Below the pieces are notes generated by a model that was not told the origin of the DNA, ran no database searches, and saw nothing but the letters and a program-made list of their open reading frames with translations. This document shows, one piece after another, positions 48,600 through 60,639 of a stretch of DNA of 64,000 nucleotides. This DNA is from Megachile rotundata. Lineage: Eukaryota > Arthropoda > Insecta > Hymenoptera > Megachilidae. The DNA lies in assembly GCF_050947335.1 (NCBI RefSeq), contig NC_134989.1, forward strand, positions 11,603,501 through 11,667,500. The letters run 5' to 3'. A program made the translations under genes and the position numbers. The number at the start of each line of letters is the position of its first letter. Within the stretch, counting starts at the first letter, position 1.

Positions 48600-49195
48600 A
48601 GAAAGAAAGTCAGAAAGAGAAACAATAAAAAGGAAAAAAGAAGAATGTTGCTAGGTCGGTCCGCTTTCTGGACGAGTATCCGGTGCGAGACTGGATTCTT
48701 TCTCGATGCTCTCCTGCCGAATTCCCCGCGCCCTTTTTTCTCGTCAACTCGCTGGCAACACCCGGTAGGTGAACCAGCAGGTGGAGGTATTGACTGGCGC
48801 AGTGTACCACGCGCTCGCGCGAATCTTGCTACCATAGGACCGTGAAGGCAGACGCGGCGTCGTGCTCCAGATGAGACAGACAGAGAAGGGTAGTCCGCCC
48901 GCGGCCCCCAACGTCCCTCCCCGCCATTCGTCGGAATCCGACCAATGAGCGGCCACGCGTCCGTAGTAGTGCGGCGTCGCCTCTGCTCGGTTCGCGCACT
49001 CACAACTCGTTCGACCGTCGAGCTGAACGCTTCGAGAGAATCGCTGCGTACGAACGCGTTCAGTTTACGTGCGCGCCTTTTAAACCGCTACCACCGTTTC
49101 GCGAACGTCCTTTGTTTGCCGTATCGGGTCCCCCTATACACGTGTTTGCGTGCTACGTCTCCGTTTAACGGTGCTCTCCCGCGGGAACAAGAGCC
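48600..49195 (+). promoter_or_regulatory. CpG-rich promoter-like region
   Basis: GC and CpG content rise sharply over about 600 bases in an AT-rich setting, ending directly at the signal-peptide exon. Long frames on both strands here reflect the base composition. No TATA box was seen, as expected for a CpG-rich promoter. Confidence 0.6.
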
Positions 49196-49297
49196 ATGCG
49201 ATTTTCGTGGGTGTTCGTGGCCACGGTGCTGCTCGTTCTAGTCTCCGGAGCAAGGTGTAAGAGGAAATTCGACGGGGATTTCGAATTCGCCGAAGAG
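49196..49297 (+). CDS. First coding exon of an unidentified secreted or membrane protein
   Basis: ATG at 49196 starts a typical signal peptide (MRFSWVFVATVLLVLVSGAR) followed by CKRKFDGDFEFAEE. The exon ends in phase 0 at a strong donor, GAG|GTGAGT. Further in-frame sequence after the donor is intron. The acidic-aromatic run after the signal is not enough to name a family. No convincing second exon was found to the right edge, so intron 1 probably exceeds 14.7 kb. Long first introns behind CpG-rich promoters are common in developmentally regulated insect genes. Confidence 0.75.
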
Positions 49298-51655
49298 GTG
49301 AGTCTTTCTTCGTTCGTTTATTTATAAAACAGTTGTCTCTATGTTTTGTACGCAAGCGACATGTTCGTTCTTGCCGGTTGGCTAACACGTCATGTCGCGT
49401 TCACCAGTCAGCGGAACATTGACAGGTGCATTCATTTGAAATGACAAGTGTCGTGCTAGCTTTTGTTTCGGCGTAATAATTCTAAAGAGAGTAGTCAATA
49501 GTTCGTTCCTTTGCGCTGTGTTTGAATATCGTTTGCGCGATTCGCTTTGTTTGACGCGGTAAAAGGATTCGCATTGGAACGCGTCGATATATTGTTAAGA
49601 ATTTATCGATAGAGCGCAGATCGTGCGCTTTTGTTGCTCCATTCACGGCGGTTATAATTTTTTCACGAGGTTAGTCGACTGTTTGAAAAGTTCGATCGGC
49701 GTTCGATTGTTAGTTCGGTGTTTTCAAGGATATTCAGGTAAAACGAGCCTCGAAGGTTGAGCATGTCGTAAAAATGTCGCAGGTTGAAATAATATTATAC
49801 GTTATGTTGAACCTGCTCGAAGGCGATCTTTTACAAATACGTAAAACTTCTTTCTACACGAAGAGCTACAGTTTCTTTTCGTTATTTTATATTCATAATG
49901 AAACATAATTGGTACTGACCTTCTTTAAGAGCGATCATAAAATACACGATCATAGTCGGGTTCATTAGGTGGCACGCAATGTAGCCACTTTTACTTTCAC
50001 GTAACTGGATCGGTTGTTCAAACGCAAGTTATCCGGCGCAATTGTTTATTTTCTGAGCAGTGATGCCGTGCTCGCTTTCTACGTGTTCGAACTTGCCTAG
50101 GTAAACATTGCGATCAGAAACAATTACGACGAATGTGCCCGTTTCATGCGTACGTGACATTAATGCCGCGTGTTGCTTGCATGTATGCAGTTACATGGCA
50201 TTAGGTTTCCATGGTGCGCGCGCCATATGCCCTCTGACATAAACAAGGTAATCGAACTTCAATTATAAACATCTTTGTTCAGGGTGGTCATTCATACTGA
50301 TCTTGTCAGTGTAGATTAAATTCTCGGGTAAAATTCTATTGATGTTATCGAATTTTGTGTGAAAGGAACAGTCAATTATTTTTAATTTTGGATAAATTAT
50401 AGAAAAATAAAATAACGTTTGGCAATTGAGATTTTCGATTTAGAAATCATAATGGAGTTTTTCTGTTCGAGGAAGTAGAAACCCCTTGACCGTGTCTGGT
50501 TACTTATGTCCGTTTTCACTGCAACAAGCTACCCGTTAGTCCACTGTAATTAAAAGTTTTTATTTGCGCAAATAAGTAACGGTATGTTGCTAACGTGTAA
50601 AGGTGAAAAACTGTCAGGATACTTTGGCAAAATGGCGACGTAGTATTTGGTAATTTAAAAAATTTGAGAATTGGAAATTTTAATTTCGTATTTTAAGCCA
50701 CTGAAAATTTTTGAATTAGCAATTTAAAAATTTTATATTTTGGATTTTGAAAAGAATTTGTTGCACCGGTAATTAATGCATTACAGTCCATGTAAGTGAC
50801 AGCAACCAGCACAAAGCTGACGTGACAAATTTGGGTTTTGCCAGAGATGTGCAAAATGTCCTGATAGCACAGAGCCCTGAGGGTTAAGGTCTGTGAATTA
50901 AAATTCCGTCGCTGTTGGTGTTATTTTCGTCGAATAAGGTCAAACAGGACTCGTATTTATGCAAACTTTATTTCTCGCTTTCACCTTTCGAGTTCACCCT
51001 TGAAGTTCCACCCACGTACTACGGTAAACGTACTATACAGAGAGTGTATCTTTATCGACGAAACCCACCTTAGGGATGAATACAGAAGTAGAAAAAAAGG
51101 AGCACGCAAACGACCCGTTTCGCATCGTGCACTGCTCCGTACATACGTTTGTACCTGGTTGCTTTATCGAGTGCTCGAAGCGGGCGCGTTTCATTTTCGA
51201 GGCTCGCGGGGGTTTAATTAATTATCCCCGGTCGCAAAGATAATACAAAGAGCTCGGTACAGTTTGATAATTATACGTGTGTATATTGAATGTCGACACT
51301 GACAAATTTGACCCGGTTTTCTGGCCGGGAACACGCGTGGGCGACCTATCGATTCGAAACGCATTACTTCGACGATTTTCTATTACGAATCGGACTAGAC
51401 TAACTGGTTCCGCTAAATACATTGACTTAAGATAATACGTGCGGATAAATTATGAATCGTAGATAATGAAAGGTGTCGCGTTAGACAAACGGCGCGACGT
51501 TTAGTAAGTGTTTTCCTTTTCAATAAATTTGTTTAGGTTGTTGCGTAAGCGAACGTTTTGCGTTGACTAATAATTTTGTATCGTTGATCTGACACGCGTT
51601 TTCATGAATGATTTGTTAAGGATAATTCTCGAATCCTGCTTTTCGTTTTGGAGAT
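49298..51655 (+). other. Start of the long intron
   Basis: Mixed-composition noncoding sequence. Short open frames (such as 51000-51221) have no supporting features. A possible regulatory role of the CpG-richer patches is untested. Confidence 0.4.
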
Positions 51656-51659
51656 TTTA

Positions 51660-52760
51660 GGTGGATGTAGATTGTAAAATTATTAGAGTTTAGGGATATT
51701 GCGGATTAGGGACTTTTGGATTTTGGGATATTCAGATTTAGGGATTTTGAAATTTCTGAATCTCGGGATTTAGGGATTTTGGGATTTAGGGACTTTGGGG
51801 TCTAGGGGCTTTGCAGTTTAGGGACTTTGAGATCTAGGGACTTTGGAGTTTGGGGACTTTGGGATCTAGGGACTTTGGAGTTTAGGGATTTGGGGATTTA
51901 GGGACTTTGGAGTTTGGGGACTTTGGGATTTAGGGACTTTGGGATTTAGAGACTTTGGGATTTAGGGACTTTGGGATTTAGGGACTTTGGGATTTAGGGA
52001 CTTTGGAGATTAGGGACTTTGGGATCTAGGGACTTTGGAGTTTAGGGACTTTGGAGTTTATAGACTTTGGAGTTTGGGGACTTTGGGATCTAGGAATTTT
52101 GGGATTTAGGGATTTTGGAGTTTACGGACTTTGGAGTTTACGGACTTTGGAGTTTATAGACTTTGAAGTATGGGGACTTTGGGATCTAGGAATTTTGGGA
52201 TTTAGGGATTTTAGAGTTTAGGGATTTTGGAGTTTAGGGACTTTGCGGACTTTGGGATCTAGGGACTTGTGAGTTTGAGGACTTTGGAATATAGGGACTT
52301 TCGAGTTTATGGACTTAGGAATTTAGGAACTTTGGAGTTTATAGACTTTGGAGTTTAGGGGCTTTGAAGTTTAGGGACTTTGGAGTTTGGGGACTTTGGG
52401 ATCCAGGAATTTTGGGATTTAGGGATTTTGAAGTTTAAATACTTTGTGATCTAGAGACTAGAGTTTAGGGATCTTGGGATATAGGGACATTAACCCTTTG
52501 CACTCCTCAATTTCTTTTACCTACTGACTCCTTAATTTACAAAAAATATATCAAGACAGGGGTTCTCAGTAAAATGTATTGCAACAGTGCGAAGCATGTG
52601 ACAAATACATTTTTCATTCATTATAAATAGTAAATAAATAAAAATATATATATTTAACCAATCTATTTATCTGAATTATTTATAAGATCCAAGAGAAATG
52701 TGATATCGAGCCACACTCGACATAGGAGTGCAAAAGGTTAAAGTTTAGGGACTTGAGAAT
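51660..52760 (+). repeat. G-rich minisatellite (AGGGACTTTGGGATTT type)
   Basis: About 60 units of 15-16 bases such as AGGGACTTTGGGATTT or AGGGACTTTGGAGTTT run for 830 bases, then resume after a small inserted element at 52490-52741. Confidence 0.92.
52490..52741. mobile_element. Small piggyBac-like MITE with TTAA duplication
   Basis: TTAA at 52490-52493 and 52738-52741 flanks 244 bases with terminal inverted repeats CCCTTTGCACTCCT and, reversed, CCTTTTGCACTCCT. TTAA target and C-rich first bases fit piggyBac-derived elements. It has no coding capacity and splits the minisatellite. Confidence 0.85.
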
Positions 52761-53689
52761 GTTTGAACTTGACGTAATACAGTATTCTTCACAAAAAGTT
52801 CAAGTTTGTCATCATCAACATCTACAAGTTCAAGTTTGTATGTAACTTTCTCACCATCAAGATTTCCATATAAAATACTTAAGCCCACGTTCTCAAGATT
52901 TCTAAATTTCTAAATTTAGGAAGTACCAAAAAAAAATTCTAAAGTTTATCCTTTTGGGAACACCTTCGCCACTCGTTGGTCAGCATTGTTCTTAAAACGC
53001 GGGTAATCAAAGGTGCTCGTCGGGCGAGCTTAATATCCAGTGCACTTTAAGTTCATGAAACGGTCGTGTTCTTTCGACGCTTTTGCCCCAATTTTACTAT
53101 TGCTATAACGTTATAACCCTCTCTCGCGGTGCCGTAGCTGCATGCACCAGACACTTGACCCTCTTATCTTTTTCCCTTTTGCGATTCCGCATTGCCATTT
53201 CTTCTTTTTTTTTCCCTACCCCTCCGGCTCGCCACTTCGAACAGGTCGAACGGAAAATACTCGTCGCATCCGTCTTCGAGGGGAAGCTGTTCAACCACTC
53301 GGCAATAATTCACGGATTTTAACACTAATTGCGTGTGTTCCGCTTTCATTCTTCGCCGTTAGTCGATTTTCTGGCCGCGAGATTCGATTTCCGAAAATAC
53401 GACCTATCGGGAAAATCATATCGACGTTGTTTATTATCTAATTGGTCATTAGCACGTCCGATCATCCAGCGTTGAAAGCTGAATAAATTTAACGAGCAGT
53501 CGAAAATGGGAATAGATAACGTTTGCACAGAGATACGAATTTTTGTATTCACGTTCGGCATTGATAATTCATTAATTAGCGATTGATTCATTCATGATAA
53601 TTACGATAATTCCTTTATTAAAATATCCCCTTTCGCTTGTCGATTCAATTGTATTGGATTGCTACGTTTTGTTATTCATATTTAGGGTT
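52742..53689 (+). other. Intronic spacer with a CpG-richer core
   Basis: Overlapping short frames on both strands at 53083-53591 have no family features. No gene is called. Confidence 0.3.
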
Positions 53690-54590
53690 GGATGGATTGG
53701 AAATTTGGGGAATTTGAGGATTTAGGAGTTTGGAAACTCGAGAATTTGGGGATTTGGAAATTTGGGAAAATTTAGGGGATTATGGAGAGTTAGGTATACG
53801 GGTAATTTGAGATTTGAGGAATTAGGAATTTCACATTTGAAAATTTGAAGATTCAGGAGGTTCGATACTTGAGAATTTGGGGATTTGGAAATTTGGGAAG
53901 ATTTAGGGGATTATGGAGATTTAGATATCTGGGCAATTAGAGATCTGGGAATTAGAAATTTGAGCATTTGAAGATTTGAAGATTTAGGAGTTTGGAAACT
54001 TGAGAATTTGGGGATTTGGAAATTTGGAAAGATTTAGGGGATTATGGAGATTTAGATATCTCAGCAATTAGAGATTTAAGGAATTGGAGATCTGGGAATT
54101 AGAAGTTTGAGTATTTGAAAATTTGAAGATTCAGGAGGTTCGATACTTGAGAATTTGGGTTTTGGAAATTTGGAAAGATTTAGGGGATTATGGAGATTTA
54201 GATATCTCAGCAATTAGAGATTTAAGGAATTGGAGATCTGGGAATTAGAAGTTTGAGTATTTGAAAATTTGAAGATTCAGGAGGTTTGATACTTGAAAAT
54301 TTGGGGATTTGGAAATTTGGGAAGATTTAGGGGATTATGGAGATTTAGATATCTGGGCAATTAGAGATTTGAGGAATTGGAGATCTGGAGAATTAGGAAC
54401 TCGAGCATTTAAAGATTCAAGACTTTGGATACTTGAGAATTTGGGGATTTGGAAATTTCGAGGGTTTGGGGCATTAGGGCCATGATTAGAGATTTTGGCA
54501 ATTAGGAAGCTGAGGAGTTAGAGACCTGGGGAATTAGGAAACCAAGGAATGTGAGATCTGGAGAATTAACAATTTGAGTATTCGAAGAAG
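53690..54590 (+). repeat. G-rich minisatellite with 131-147 bp higher-order unit
   Basis: Short units such as GAATTTGGGGATTTGGAAAT are arranged in a larger unit containing AGGGGATTATGGAGATTTAG. That marker recurs at 53778, 53909, 54040, 54186 and 54333, spacings of 131, 131, 146 and 147 bases. Confidence 0.88.
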
Positions 54591-54594
54591 TTCG

Positions 54595-54740
54595 TATTGC
54601 AATATTCCCAAATCTTCAAACTGTCCAAACCCTCCAAGTCCTCACATTTCCCCAAATCCCCAAATTTCCAAGTTCTCAAGTAAACTTAAAATATTCCCCA
54701 AAGCCCCGAATTCACAATGAATCCCCAAATGGCAGTGTTC
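54595..54740 (-). repeat. C-rich inverted counterpart of the preceding minisatellite
   Basis: Directly after the G-rich array the same unit appears in the opposite orientation (CCCCAAATCCCCAAATTTCC), so the pair could form a hairpin in RNA. Confidence 0.7.
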
Positions 54741-55629
54741 CCGAAACCACGTAAACACCTAGATCGAGCGATGAGCGTGCAATAAAACACCCTGAACTCG
54801 ATACTGGTTACGTAGCTATATCAAATTATTACTATTACGTTCTCGTGACTCCGCGTTCGTGTCATAAACCATGAGCAAACGTAACCAGAGAAATTACTAT
54901 CGCGAGGTAGTAAGTTAGTAATTTATGAGGAACAATAGGTCGTGAAAAGAGCGAGTGCAACCGGTACACTCGTTTACCTTCGCGCCACTAGGTCACAGTA
55001 TTCTCCGGCGATCGATCGGCAATTTTTTTTTCTCCATTACGCCAGGAATAATCGATTTTCACCTCGATAGAAAGCACTCGGTCGCGTGTGTGTCTGTGTG
55101 CACGCCTATAAAACCGTATCCAGAGAGGAAGCGAAAGAGAGAAATTTCGCGACAAGACTGCGATTAGTGAAATTACAAAACGGAAGTGGCACGATTCGCA
55201 ATAACGCGGGTATAATGAGAGTCATTTTGTAGCAAGCTCGTAAAGGTTCACTTCAGCTACACGTCTTTGGTATAATGAAACATCTGTACGCGGATCTTGC
55301 TCGATTACGCATTTAAATCGACGATTTAGCAACACTTCGCTCCTTCGACAGGATGAGACGGCTTTTCGAAATTCCCTCCTTTTTTCTGCTCCTCTCTGCA
55401 TCGATTATGCAGATTAGCGGTGTTGGCTCTTTGGCGAGCGGAGAATCGATCCTACACTCTTTTGCTTTATTTCGGGATAATGAGACACATACATGCATGA
55501 CTTTTTGTGGACAACCTTTGCTTTATAAACTTGATACAGGTTTTGCTCTTGTTTGCGATGAGCAGATTGATATTTAATTTTAGCTCATTTGGATAACTTG
55601 GTCGTTGTGAGATGAGTTATAGAGATTCG
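54741..55629 (+). other. Intronic spacer
   Basis: CpG-richer unique sequence. The frame at 55353-55577 starts MRRLFEIPSFFLLLSAS, which resembles a signal peptide, but nothing else supports a gene. Confidence 0.3.
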
Positions 55630-56125
55630 GGAGGGATCCTTGAAAATTAGAGAGCTTATGAAGATTGGAGATTTGAGATCTTGCGAAAATTTGAGGTTTG
55701 AGATCTTGCGAAAATTTGAGCCTTGAAGATTGCAACCTTGATTCAAAAAATTGTGAAGGTTGGAGATGTGAAAACTGGGATCTTGATAATTAGAGAACTT
55801 GAGAAAATCAAGATTTGAGATCTTGTGAAAATTTGAGGCTTGAGATCTTGCGAAAATTTGAGCCTTGAAGATTGCAACCTTGATTCAAAAATTTGTGAAG
55901 GTTGGAGATGTGAAACCTGGGATCTTGAAAATTAGAGAACTTGAGAAAATCAAGATTAGAGAGCTTGTGAAAATTTGAGGCTTGAGATCTTGCGAAAATT
56001 TGAGCCTTGAAGACTGCAACCTTGATTCAAAAATTTGTGAAGGTTGGAGATGTGAAAACTGGGATCTTGAAAATTAGAGAATTTGTGAAAATTTGAGGTT
56101 TGAAGACTAAAACCCTGAAGATTTA
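55630..56125 (+). repeat. Minisatellite with a 141-bp higher-order unit
   Basis: Units of TTGAGATCTTGCGAAAATTT type form a larger unit marked by GAGCCTTGAAGATTGCAACC, which recurs at about 55719, 55861 and 56002. Confidence 0.88.
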
Positions 56126-57059
56126 ATAATTTTAAACCTGCGAATTCATGAAAATTACAAATTTGTTGCAGTACGAATTTCAGAAAGTAGTGAATTAATG
56201 AACATGAAAATCTGCGTATTCAATATTTCCGATTTTACTTGTATAATAGTAGATTTGTTAGGAAAAAGGGAGCAGCACGATAGTAGATCGTTTGGCAGTT
56301 ACGATTGTCAATGTTAAAATTGCCGAGAAATCGTTGAAAACCGCAAGCCATTCAGTCCTTTTTGAAAGGACAAGCTCGATCAAACGTTCGTAAAAAAGTA
56401 TTCTCAAAATAAATGCAAAAGATGCATCGGAAGATAAATGTAAAAGATCCAACGTGGGAATAATACGAGAGATATTCGAGAGAATAGTAGAATTATTTTG
56501 CAAAAGTGTTCGTAATAAAATGAACGATTTTCTCAGAATAATCAAACCAAATGTATATTCAATTTGGAGGCCGTTTCCAGACAAATGCGACCAGATATTC
56601 TGCACATACATCAATTCAACCGGTAATATTACATGAATAAACAGAAATGCAGACTGTACCAGCATAATTAGCTGAATGTTGATACGCACATTTCCTCTAT
56701 GCAACAACCATTTTGTTCCTGACACAATCCTTCAAACATTATTATCTGTAAACACCATGTGAGTAATTAAACAAAGAAAATGATCAACGGAATATGTAAA
56801 TCGGCTCGTGATCCATCAATTATTGCAGATCATTGGATGTTAAGCTTATTTATCTGCATGTTGCGTTGGTTAGGAATTTAGTGGGAATGGACTGGGGAAA
56901 TTTGGGAAAAAAACGAATTGGGGGTTGGACTATTCAATTTATGGATTTACCAATTTGCAAATTTAAAAGTTTATGAATTCGTGTGTTTTTAAATTTGTAA
57001 AGTGAACTTTCAAGGATTCGAACTTTTAGAAATTCTAGGATGTAAAATATAGGAAATTA
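56126..57059 (+). other. Intronic spacer
   Basis: This contains a 155-codon hydrophobic frame on the minus strand (56258-56725) that I cannot assign to a family. Confidence 0.3.
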
Positions 57060-57610
57060 TAATTATTTCAAATTTCCACATGTTCGAATACCCAGATTCT
57101 TGCATTTGCCAAATTTTTTAAATTCTCAAGTTTCCAGACTCTTAGATCATTAAATGTATAAGTGCTTAAATTACCAATTCAGCAGATTTCTAATTGCCCA
57201 GATCTTTAATTAGCCAAATCCTTTATCCTTCAGATCCCTAATACTTCAAAGTCTAAATCTTCAAATTTCCAAATACTTCAATTCTCAAGCTTCCAGACTC
57301 TTAGATCATCAACTATACAAAAGCTCAAATTTCCAATCCTCTAAATTTCTAGTTGCCCAGATCTTCAATTAGCTAAATCCTTTATCCTGCAGATTTCTAA
57401 TACTTCTAAGCCTAACTCTCTAAATTTCTAAATCCCCAAATTCCAGAATCCAGTATCCAAACTCCAGAACTTTCAAATCTTCAAATACCTAATCTCTAAT
57501 TTCCCACATCTACAATTACCCAGATTCCCAATTCCCCAACTCCATAATCCACATTTAATCCCCCAAAGCCTAATTCTCCAAATTTCCAAATCCCCAAATG
57601 TATCCGCTAA
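57060..57610 (-). repeat. C-rich minisatellite with a unit near 159 bp
   Basis: Short units such as CCAAATTCTCAAGTTTCCAG are arranged in a larger unit; the marker TTCCAGACTCTTAGATCAT recurs at about 57131 and 57290. Confidence 0.82.
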
Positions 57611-58445
57611 GCTCTAAATACCAAAAAAGTAAGTCAACAAGCGACTTAGAATATTTAATTATACCATTTGCCATTTAATTAAGCAAAGGAAAAGGAAAAA
57701 TTCTAAAATTAGAAAGTACGTGCAGCCATAAAAAGCATTCTTTCCAAAATACCAGAAGCAAACAGGCAGTCAAAGAAGAATCATGCTAGCGGAAGTCAGT
57801 GGGGAGTTCTTCGACTTCCGGTGAATTCCTTGCGCCGCCAATTACCAGGGAAGGACCGGTTGCCAAGAAATTGCATAGAAATGAAATTTTCCGCGAGGAA
57901 ATCTCGCTCGACGCACGCTTTATTCCCGCTAAGAGGTTTATAAAAGCTTTCCCCTAGGTTCCATCAGCCTCCAGGTTCCCTCGCGATAAATTCGAGCTTA
58001 TGAACACCCCGTACATACGTGGCCGACCTATAAAAAGTGTATTCACGCGTTCAAAGAGAGCCTACCGTACCGTAAATATACCAGTTGGATTAACGCGATG
58101 CTACGAAATTTATGAGAACCGTATTGAGCCTTTAAAGGGACCTTAATGACCATTTTAGCTACGGAATTTAAATCAATGGACCACCGTCTCTTGCTTTACA
58201 TTCGTAGAAAAAACATCACGTGGACGCAAAAATGCCCAAAATCCGAAAGCAGAAGATTTTACATTCTTGTTTTTGGAAGCTTCCTTTGATAGTAGGATTT
58301 TTAGCGTTCTGAGCCACGCTCGATTCGAGGGAACATAATGAAATGGCTTTGGAAACGTTTTTAATGCAACGAAATTCTGTAGAATTTTAGAGGATTATTT
58401 CTGATTTACGCGTATAACAGCAACGTATGTTAAATGCTAACGTAC
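57611..58445 (+). other. Intronic unique sequence
   Basis: About 800 bases of moderate GC, including a CpG-richer part at 57780-58110. No coding frame is supported. It is a candidate for a conserved regulatory element only because it is free of repeats. Confidence 0.3.
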
Positions 58446-58560
58446 AGGGTGTTTCACAATCAGTGTAGGTCCCTGAAATGGGGAGTAGCTGACGTGATTC
58501 TGAATAAGATTTCCCTTTGTAAAAATGGGGTTTGAAGCTTCGTTTTTGAAATATTAGGGA
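58446..58560 (+). mobile_element. Possible end of a CAGGGTGTTTC-type transposable element
   Basis: CAGGGTGTTTCACAATCAGT starts like the foldback element at 34694 and like the ends of many insect repeats. Only one end is visible; the sequence runs into the 15-bp satellite, so a boundary cannot be set. Confidence 0.4.
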
Positions 58561-58575
58561 AAAACACGGATCAAT

Positions 58576-59415
58576 AAGTCGACGCGTGGTAATTCGACGT
58601 GTGGTAATTCGGCGCGTGATAATTCCACACGTGATAATTCTTCGCGTAGTAATTCCACGCGTGGTAATTCAGCGCCTGGTAACTTGGCGCGTGGTAATTC
58701 AACGCAGGGTAACTCTGTGTGTGGCAATTCGACGCGTGATAGTTCCACGCGTGGTAATTCCACGCGTGGTAATTCGACGCGTGGTAATTCGGCGCGTGAT
58801 AGTTCCACGCGTGGTAATTCTATGCGTAGTAATTCCACGCGTGGTAATTCGACGCGTGGTAATTCTATGCGTAGTAATTCCACGCGTGGTAATTCTACGC
58901 GTGGTAATTCCACGCGTGGTAATTCGACGCGTGGTAATTCGGCGCGTGATAGTTCCACGCGTGGTAATTCGACACGTGGTAATTCGGCGCGTGATAGTTC
59001 CACGCGTGGTAATTCCACGCGTAGTAATTCCACGCGTGGTAATTCTATGCGTAGTAATTCCACGCGTGGTAAATCCACGCGTGGTAATTCCACGCGTGGT
59101 AATTCGACGCGTGGTAATTCTATGCGTAGTAATTCCACGCGTGGTAATTCTACGCGTGGTAATTCGACGCGTGGTAATTTGGCGCGTGATAGTTCCACGC
59201 GTGGTAATTCCACGCGTAGTAATTCCACGCGTTGTAATTCTATGCGTAGTAATTCCACGCGTGGTAATTCCACACGTGGTAATTCGACGCGTGGTAATCC
59301 CACGCGTGGTAATTCGACGCGTGGTAATCCCACGCGTGGTAATTCCACACGTGGTAATTCCACGCATGGTCATTCAACGCGTGGTAATTCAACGCGAGGT
59401 AACTCGGCGCGAAAT
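58576..59415 (+). repeat. 15-bp satellite, 56 units with no indels
   Basis: The unit is AATTCCACGCGTGGT with variants. Phase is exact from 58576 to 59415, which is 840 bases or 56 units. Most units have an ACGCGT core, so CpG density is very high. Because 15 is a multiple of 3, four frames stay open for more than 220 codons; the predicted pentapeptides (TRGNS or ELPRV repeats) are taken as artefacts. Two variants recur in fixed pairs: GGCGCGTGAT followed by AGTTCC, and TATGCGTAGT followed by AATTCC. Confidence 0.95.
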
Positions 59416-60599
59416 TTCTTAAATTGTCAAATATGTTCCCTTATGTCCCAATCTCAGGGATAATCTGATAATTCGATAGCTGAACAGTTCAGAAATTTTT
59501 GATTTCCAGGTAGGTTGGAAAGTTTAATAATATACTGCCTATGAGTGAAAGTCCAAGCATGACCTGATTTAATACCAGATTCCTTCCTATATCCAGCCAG
59601 TCGCATTCTGTATTATCGTTAATAAATCAAGGATAACGGCACTTATTACAGATATCATTTTCACTGAGATTATCTCATTGTATTACAATTGTAATAAAAG
59701 GTACTTAGATAAAGCATCTAACCTACTTTTATCATTGTGAAAGTAAGAAGTAATATCAGAACGAAAGCTTACATGGCTGTACCATGGTTCAACCTTTTAG
59801 TCATTTAGTAATAAATAGTTATTAGTCATAGAAATAATTTTGCTCTGCTTAAATGAACTCCGTAAGACACATAACTGTTGAAATACGCCTAATTTTGGCT
59901 TATATTATATTTTTACCATAACTTTATTTCCTACCAGTCCCCTAATAATTGCCATATTCACAAAGTCATACCACCATGTCCTTAACATTCGAACACTCTT
60001 GATATCAACACACAAACTGCTAAGTGTCCTAAAGGATCTAAACCTAAAATGTCCGTATTTTTAAAAAGTAAATTTCTGAAGCATAATAAATTTATCCAGC
60101 CACAGTGGATGATTTCATTCGAGATTGCAGGCGAATCGCGAGGAAAGAGTTAAGAATCGTGTCGCCGTAGCTCGCGCATCGTTGATTATGGAATAGCGTC
60201 GTTGCATTCTGGTGCAATGCAGCAAAGACAGGTGGAGCAAATCGGCTGGAACGCCGCAGGTGGTAGGAACGCCAGGAATGTCGACTAACACCTTTGGCAA
60301 CATTTGCCAACTCTCCTCTCGTGTCGCATCCATTCACCTTGCAGGCTTGCTCGCCGATTGCCCTGCAAAGCTTTATTGTTTACGACCGTGCAAAACACCT
60401 TGAAGGCGTGGCGAACACCGTATCGTACTCTTTCCGCTACGCGATCCGAGTTTTTCCGACTTTTCACCCGCTTTATTGGCGGACTGGCAACCTGGTAGTC
60501 GTTACGATGCAGTCTTTGTATTTGGATTTTGTTTTTTGGGATGCAATTTTTGGGTTTTATGTTTGGAACATTTGGGGTTGATGAGAGAGTGGAAGTTTG
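59416..60599 (+). other. Intronic sequence with a CpG-richer core at 60100-60520
   Basis: AT-rich to about 60090, then CpG-rich unique sequence. Overlapping frames of 60-95 codons on both strands show no domain. No gene is called. Confidence 0.3.
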
Positions 60600-60639
60600 G
60601 AAATTTTTTATTTTGGGAGGTGGATGTTTGAGGGTCTGG

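Noticed and set aside
48572..49003. 143-codon Arg-rich minus-strand frame
   Set aside because: It is explained by high GC and CpG content in the promoter region; another frame on the opposite strand is equally open.
51660..52480. TTAGGG-containing units considered as interstitial telomere sequence
   Set aside because: The unit is AGGGACTTTGGGATTT and lacks runs of the insect telomere repeat TTAGG.
56258..56725. 155-codon hydrophobic frame on the minus strand, briefly considered as a chemoreceptor fragment
   Set aside because: No receptor motif, conserved C-terminus or splice context was found; long runs of hydrophobic codons are expected by chance here.
58554..59463. Long overlapping open frames (220-278 codons) on both strands
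   Set aside because: They arise because the 15-bp satellite is a multiple of three; there is no unique sequence, splice signal or family match.
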